Shown one piece after another: positions 34,667 through 37,831 of a stretch of 37,831 bases of DNA. Source of the stretch: Bacteroidota bacterium (GTDB taxonomy: Bacteria; Bacteroidota; Bacteroidia; Chitinophagales; Chitinophagaceae); the NCBI GenBank assembly GCA_947487525.1, contig CANKWR010000012.1, forward strand, positions 1 to 37,831, given 5' to 3'. Position 1 is the stretch's first letter, and each line of letters opens with the position of its first letter. The notes under the pieces are model-generated. The model was not told the origin of the DNA. It ran no database searches and saw nothing but the letters and a program-made list of their open reading frames with translations. Position numbers and translations under genes: made by a program.

Positions 34667-35677
34667 TTATTTGGCAATATGGCTTTTAAAAAATTGTATG
34701 TGATTTTGGAGGGAAAGATGCGGAAATTGATTCGCCAATTGCTGCGTTTTTTCCAAATAACTTAATAAAAATTTCTGATGCTCTGACGACCCTTCAAAAA
34801 AGGGCTTATGGCTGATGGCTAACTGAATTTCTGCAATTTGTTTCATTAATGCTTGCGTAGAGGCATTCATATAAGTTTCCATAAGCCGCTCCCAAACATA
34901 ATTCGTGGCTAAATAATTGGGATGGACCAAGTCCTCGGAATAAAAACGATAATCTCTTAAATCATCAATTACATATTCGTAGGCAGGAAAATAGACACAG
35001 TTTGACTCCTTTTCCACCAATTCATGCACTGCTTGAATGAGTATTGCTTTGCTTCGATTGTTTTCCACTAGCCCTTCTCTTAAATGCCTTACTGGACTGA
35101 TGGTATAGATAATATTAAGCTTGGGGTTGAATGCAAGCAAGGCTTTTTGAACCTGCTGTAAACTCAACAACAATTCATTTGGCGTAAGTAATTTTTTAGT
35201 AAACCAATGGGAAGGTGCTTTATGATTATTGGCCACCACCATCCCATGGCTATCGCCCGCTTGTTCATTTAAAGTATACAACCAAGCGGAGCCTAAAGTG
35301 ATGACTAAATGATTGGCCTTTTTTAAGAAATCATGCGCTGTCGCAATGGAGTTATTAATTTTTTGTAAAGCTTCCTCCTGGGTTACTCCTGAAAATCGAC
35401 TATGGTGATGCCAGCAATTCCATACATCATTTAAAAAAAATAAATCCTCCCGGGTGTATACTTTACCATGGATATAATCCATTAATGCATTTCGAACACT
35501 TACCGGATTGAACAAAATTCCATGCGGATTTTGCAAAGTTTCAAAAAGATGAAATTGTAATTTGGCCCCAATATTTTCTGTAAAGCAGGATCCTACCAAC
35601 ATTATTTTATCCGGATAGGCAATGCCATTTTCTGCAGTCTTTGTAGGTAGGGTTAGTTTAAACTTAATGGCACTCAT
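34667..35677 (-). CDS. GSCFA-domain protein
   Basis: A 336-residue soluble protein of the GSCFA family, named for a conserved N-terminal motif seen here as LVGSCFTENIGAKL at about residues 28-41. The fold is related to SGNH/GDSL-type hydrolases. Other conserved-looking stretches are HHSRFSG near residue 95, VITLGSAWLYTLN near 125, and the TISPVRHLREG and DLVHPNYLATNYVWERL segments near 190 and 245, the latter resembling the block with catalytic Asp and His in SGNH enzymes. The substrate is unknown. It is seven bases downstream of rlmB and 30 bases upstream of the acylase-family gene, in one likely operon. Confidence 0.88.
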   Translation of the reverse strand: MSAIKFKLTLPTKTAENGIAYPDKIMLVGSCFTENIGAKLQFHLFETLQNPHGILFNPVSVRNALMDYIHGKVYTREDLFFLNDVWNCWHHHSRFSGVTQEEALQKINNSIATAHDFLKKANHLVITLGSAWLYTLNEQAGDSHGMVVANNHKAPSHWFTKKLLTPNELLLSLQQVQKALLAFNPKLNIIYTISPVRHLREGLVENNRSKAILIQAVHELVEKESNCVYFPAYEYVIDDLRDYRFYSEDLVHPNYLATNYVWERLMETYMNASTQALMKQIAEIQLAISHKPFFEGSSEHQKFLLSYLEKTQQLANQFPHLSLQNHIQFFKSHIAK

Positions 35678-35684
35678 TACTAGG

Positions 35685-36485
35685 CTATTTTGTTACTGGG
35701 AACATTCTTTGTTTCATTGCTTCATATAAAACAATCCCTGCTGCTACCGAAACATTAAAAGAATCAAAATTAGTGGCCATGGGGATTTTAAAAAAATAAT
35801 CAGCCGCCTTCGCTAAGTAGGGCTGCACCCCTCTACCCTCGTCACCCATGATAATGCAACTAGGCATATTAAAGTCCAGCTCATGCACGTTTTTATCCGC
35901 ACGCATTTCAGAAGTGAACACTTGAATCCCATTTAAATGCAAATCATCCACCGCCTTTAATAAACTACTCACGCGAACCACATGTATGTGTTCTAATGCA
36001 CCGGCACTACTTTTAAAAGCTTCCTCATTTAAAGCACCAACTCCTTTGTCAGGAATGATTAAAGCTTGTGCACCACAGCAATGTATACTTCTACTAATCG
36101 CACCAATATTTCTAACATCGGTAACCCCATCCAGCATTATAAATAAAGGGGTCTCCCCTTTTGCTACCACGAAATCAATCACTTCCTGTAAGTCTAAATA
36201 TTTTATATTGGAGATGAATGCCAACACCCCTTGGTGATTCGCCTTGGTCATTCCATTTAATTTTTCAATTGGCACCAATTGAACAGGGATCGTTTTTTCT
36301 CGAGCGATTTGTTTTATTTCATTTAATCCTTCTCCTTGCGCATTTTTTTGAATTAAGATTTTTTCAATATTCGCACCAGATTCCAAGGCTTCGATTAATG
36401 GTTGTCTGCCAATAATAAATTTGCGCTCCGTAGTAAAACTAGGGCGAGGACTAAATCTTCTGGGCTTATTATTTCGTTCCTGCAT
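35685..36485 (-). CDS. rlmB: 23S rRNA guanosine-2'-O-methyltransferase / TrmH family
   Basis: A SpoU/TrmH-type SAM-dependent ribose methyltransferase with a deep trefoil knot, acting on 23S rRNA (G2251 in E. coli) or another RNA. The 266-residue product has the substrate-binding N-terminal domain (about 25-100: GRQPLIEALESGANIEKIL), then the three conserved motifs: DGVTDVRNIGAISRSIHCCG, IMGDEGRGV, and SFNVSVAAGIVLYEAMKQR. The knot motifs are intact. RlmB is the best match on the N-terminal domain; other members of the TrmH family are not fully excluded. It uses TAG as its stop. The start lies four bases after a perfect -7 box. Confidence 0.93.
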   Translation of the reverse strand: MQERNNKPRRFSPRPSFTTERKFIIGRQPLIEALESGANIEKILIQKNAQGEGLNEIKQIAREKTIPVQLVPIEKLNGMTKANHQGVLAFISNIKYLDLQEVIDFVVAKGETPLFIMLDGVTDVRNIGAISRSIHCCGAQALIIPDKGVGALNEEAFKSSAGALEHIHVVRVSSLLKAVDDLHLNGIQVFTSEMRADKNVHELDFNMPSCIIMGDEGRGVQPYLAKAADYFFKIPMATNFDSFNVSVAAGIVLYEAMKQRMFPVTK

Positions 36486-36489
36486 AAAT

Positions 36490-36497
36490 CAAAGGTA
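36490..36497 (-). promoter_or_regulatory. -7 box for rlmB, next to its ATG
   Basis: TACCTTTG on the minus strand, a perfect TAnnTTTG match. Only four bases separate it from the ATG at 36485, so the transcript would begin at or within the start codon. Confidence 0.45.
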
Positions 36498-36508
36498 GGT
36501 ATTTAAAC

Positions 36509-36543
36509 AAAAAACCCGTCCTGAAAAATCGGAACGGGCTTTT
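36509..36543 (-). terminator. terminator downstream of metK
   Basis: On the minus strand CCCGTTCC pairs with GGACGGG through one bulge, loop of seven to nine bases, then six T. It lies 16 bases after the metK stop at 36559. Confidence 0.8.
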
Positions 36544-36558
36544 AAATAAATTATTCAA

Positions 36559-37812
36559 TTATTTTAAACCGAACGTTTTTTTAACCTTCGTTACATAATC
36601 TAATTTCTCCCAAGTAAACAATTCCACTTTCATGGTTTTAAACTTGCCATCAGGAGTCTTAAATGTTTTAGTGATAATTTCGTTCTTACGGCCCATATGT
36701 CCATAAGCAGCAGTTTCACTATACATGGGTGTTCTTAACTTTAGTCTTTGCTCGATAAAGTAAGGGCGCATATCAAAAATAGACTCCACTAATTTACCAA
36801 TTTGGCCATCGGTTAATTTCACTTTAGCGGTACCGTAGGTATTTACGTTAATGGAGGTTGGCTTAGCCACTCCAATCGCGTAAGAAACCTGTACCAATAC
36901 TTCAGAAGCGACACCTGCAGCTACTAAGTTCTTGGCAATATGACGTGTTGCATAAGCAGCAGAACGGTCTACCTTACTTGGATCCTTACCAGAGAAAGCA
37001 CCACCCCCGTGTGCACCTTTACCACCGTAAGTATCTACAATAATTTTACGGCCAGTCAAACCAGTGTCACCATGTGGTCCACCAATTACAAACTTACCTG
37101 TAGGGTTAATATGATACTTGATGTCCTTATTAAACAACTTAGCGTATTTTTTATACTTAGCTTTTACTCTTGGAATTAAAATTTCAATAATATCTTTCTT
37201 AATTTTCTCCAACATCTTGCCTTCTTTATCAAAATCATCATGTTGCGTAGAAACGACAATCGTATCAATTCTTACTGGCTCGTTTTTATCGTTGTACTCT
37301 AAAGTCACCTGCGATTTTGCATCAGGACGCAAATATTTAATGGCTTTATTTTCTCTTCTTAATGCAGCCAATTCAATTAGAATTTTGTGCGCTAAGTCAA
37401 GTGCCAATGGCATGTAGTCCTCTGTTTCATTAGTTGCATAACCAAACATCATCCCTTGGTCACCGGCACCTTGTTCTTCTTTTTTCTTTCTGTCCACCCC
37501 TTGGTTGATATCAGCAGATTGTTCGTGGATAGCACTTAAAACACCACAGCTATCGGCTTCAAACATATATTCACTCTTAGTGTAGCCTATTTTCTTAATT
37601 ACATCACGCGCAATCGTTTGAACGTCTAAATAAGCTTTAGATTTTACCTCACCCGCTAAAATTACTTGACCCGTTGTTACTAAAGTTTCGCATGCCACTT
37701 TTGATTGTGGGTCAAATGCTAAAAAGTTATCGATTAATGCGTCAGAAATCTGATCCGCTACTTTGTCTGGATGTCCTTCAGACACACTCTCAGAAGTAAA
37801 TAAATAAGGCAT
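36559..37812 (-). CDS. metK: S-adenosylmethionine synthetase
   Basis: Makes SAM from methionine and ATP. The 417-residue product shows the N-terminal [19 protein letters not shown] with the catalytic His, GACDQGMMFG-like [35 protein letters not shown], and the ATP-binding [19 protein letters not shown]. The [10 protein letters not shown] helix and C-terminal YGHMGR segment are as in other MetK proteins. About 30 residues longer than E. coli MetK, which is usual in Bacteroidota. Start is the ATG at 37812, 19 bases from the window edge, so its promoter and any SAM-sensing leader are outside the window. A terminator follows, so rlmB is transcribed separately. Confidence 0.97.
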   Translation of the reverse strand: MPYLFTSESVSEGHPDKVADQISDALIDNFLAFDPQSKVACETLVTTGQVILAGEVKSKAYLDVQTIARDVIKKIGYTKSEYMFEADSCGVLSAIHEQSADINQGVDRKKKEEQGAGDQGMMFGYATNETEDYMPLALDLAHKILIELAALRRENKAIKYLRPDAKSQVTLEYNDKNEPVRIDTIVVSTQHDDFDKEGKMLEKIKKDIIEILIPRVKAKYKKYAKLFNKDIKYHINPTGKFVIGGPHGDTGLTGRKIIVDTYGGKGAHGGGAFSGKDPSKVDRSAAYATRHIAKNLVAAGVASEVLVQVSYAIGVAKPTSINVNTYGTAKVKLTDGQIGKLVESIFDMRPYFIEQRLKLRTPMYSETAAYGHMGRKNEIITKTFKTPDGKFKTMKVELFTWEKLDYVTKVKKTFGLK

Positions 37813-37831
37813 ATTCTTTTATTTAGATCTT

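Noticed and set aside
1..37831. Reassigned stop codon (alternative genetic code)
   Set aside because: All three stop codons occur in the interrupted genes, and TAA ends nearly all intact genes, so no single reassignment fits.
37813..37831. SAM riboswitch upstream of metK
   Set aside because: Only 19 bases upstream of metK are in the window, so its presence cannot be judged.
1..37831. CRISPR arrays, prophage or conjugative genes
   Set aside because: No regularly spaced repeats and no integrase, transposase, phage or mating genes are visible.

Overview
The window looks like chromosomal DNA of a Bacteroidota bacterium, most likely a Chitinophagaceae-type member of the class Chitinophagia. The evidence is AT-rich DNA with almost exclusively TAA stop codons, hardly any Shine-Dalgarno sequences, repeated TAnnTTTG promoter -7 boxes just upstream of genes, a TonB-dependent receptor with a carboxypeptidase-regulatory-like N-terminus, a GSCFA protein, and a long signal peptidase I with an extra N-terminal membrane region. 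The lineage is inferred from these family and promoter features; no 16S gene is present. I see no CRISPR array, insertion sequence, prophage, tRNA or rRNA, and no gene-free stretch longer than 300 bases.

Layout. (1) 1-1943: the 5' part of holA (minus), a plus-strand membrane-anchored coiled-coil protein, and a small unknown gene. (2) 2062-9898: a minus-strand operon in the order glgA, glgC, MFS sugar transporter, secreted GH13 amylase, glgB. It faces a divergent plus-strand pair at 10046-12712, a FucP/GluP-like sugar permease and a ROK glucokinase. Together these import and phosphorylate glucose or maltodextrin and store it as glycogen. (3) 12851-17005: lipA, an OsmC-like protein, then an operon fdx, iscX, kdsC-like, ubiA-like, maf. 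(4) 17140-23761: alpha/beta hydrolase, topA, a lipid desaturase, a SirB1-like transglutaminase-fold gene overlapping an ogt-type repair gene, and cdd. (5) 23763-29443: lepB, pdhB and a TonB-dependent receptor. (6) 29541-37812: purC, trhO, a small membrane protein, a penicillin-acylase-family hydrolase, a GSCFA protein, rlmB and metK.

The most unusual signal is that three genes (holA, glgA and the TonB-dependent receptor) are interrupted by in-frame stop codons (TAA, TAA, and tandem TAG TGA). In each, the same reading frame continues with family-like sequence. No frameshift or inserted DNA is involved, and the roughly 30 other genes look intact. Recent pseudogenisation, readthrough, and consensus or assembly error all remain possible. 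Other points of interest are a 168-bp imperfect inverted repeat between purC and trhO, a perfect 15-bp hairpin across the glucokinase stop codon, palindromes in the glgA/permease divergent promoter region, -7 boxes so close to two start codons that leaderless mRNAs are likely, and a ROK kinase lacking the usual zinc-binding cysteines. I found no convincing new multi-gene system; most of the content is core metabolism.
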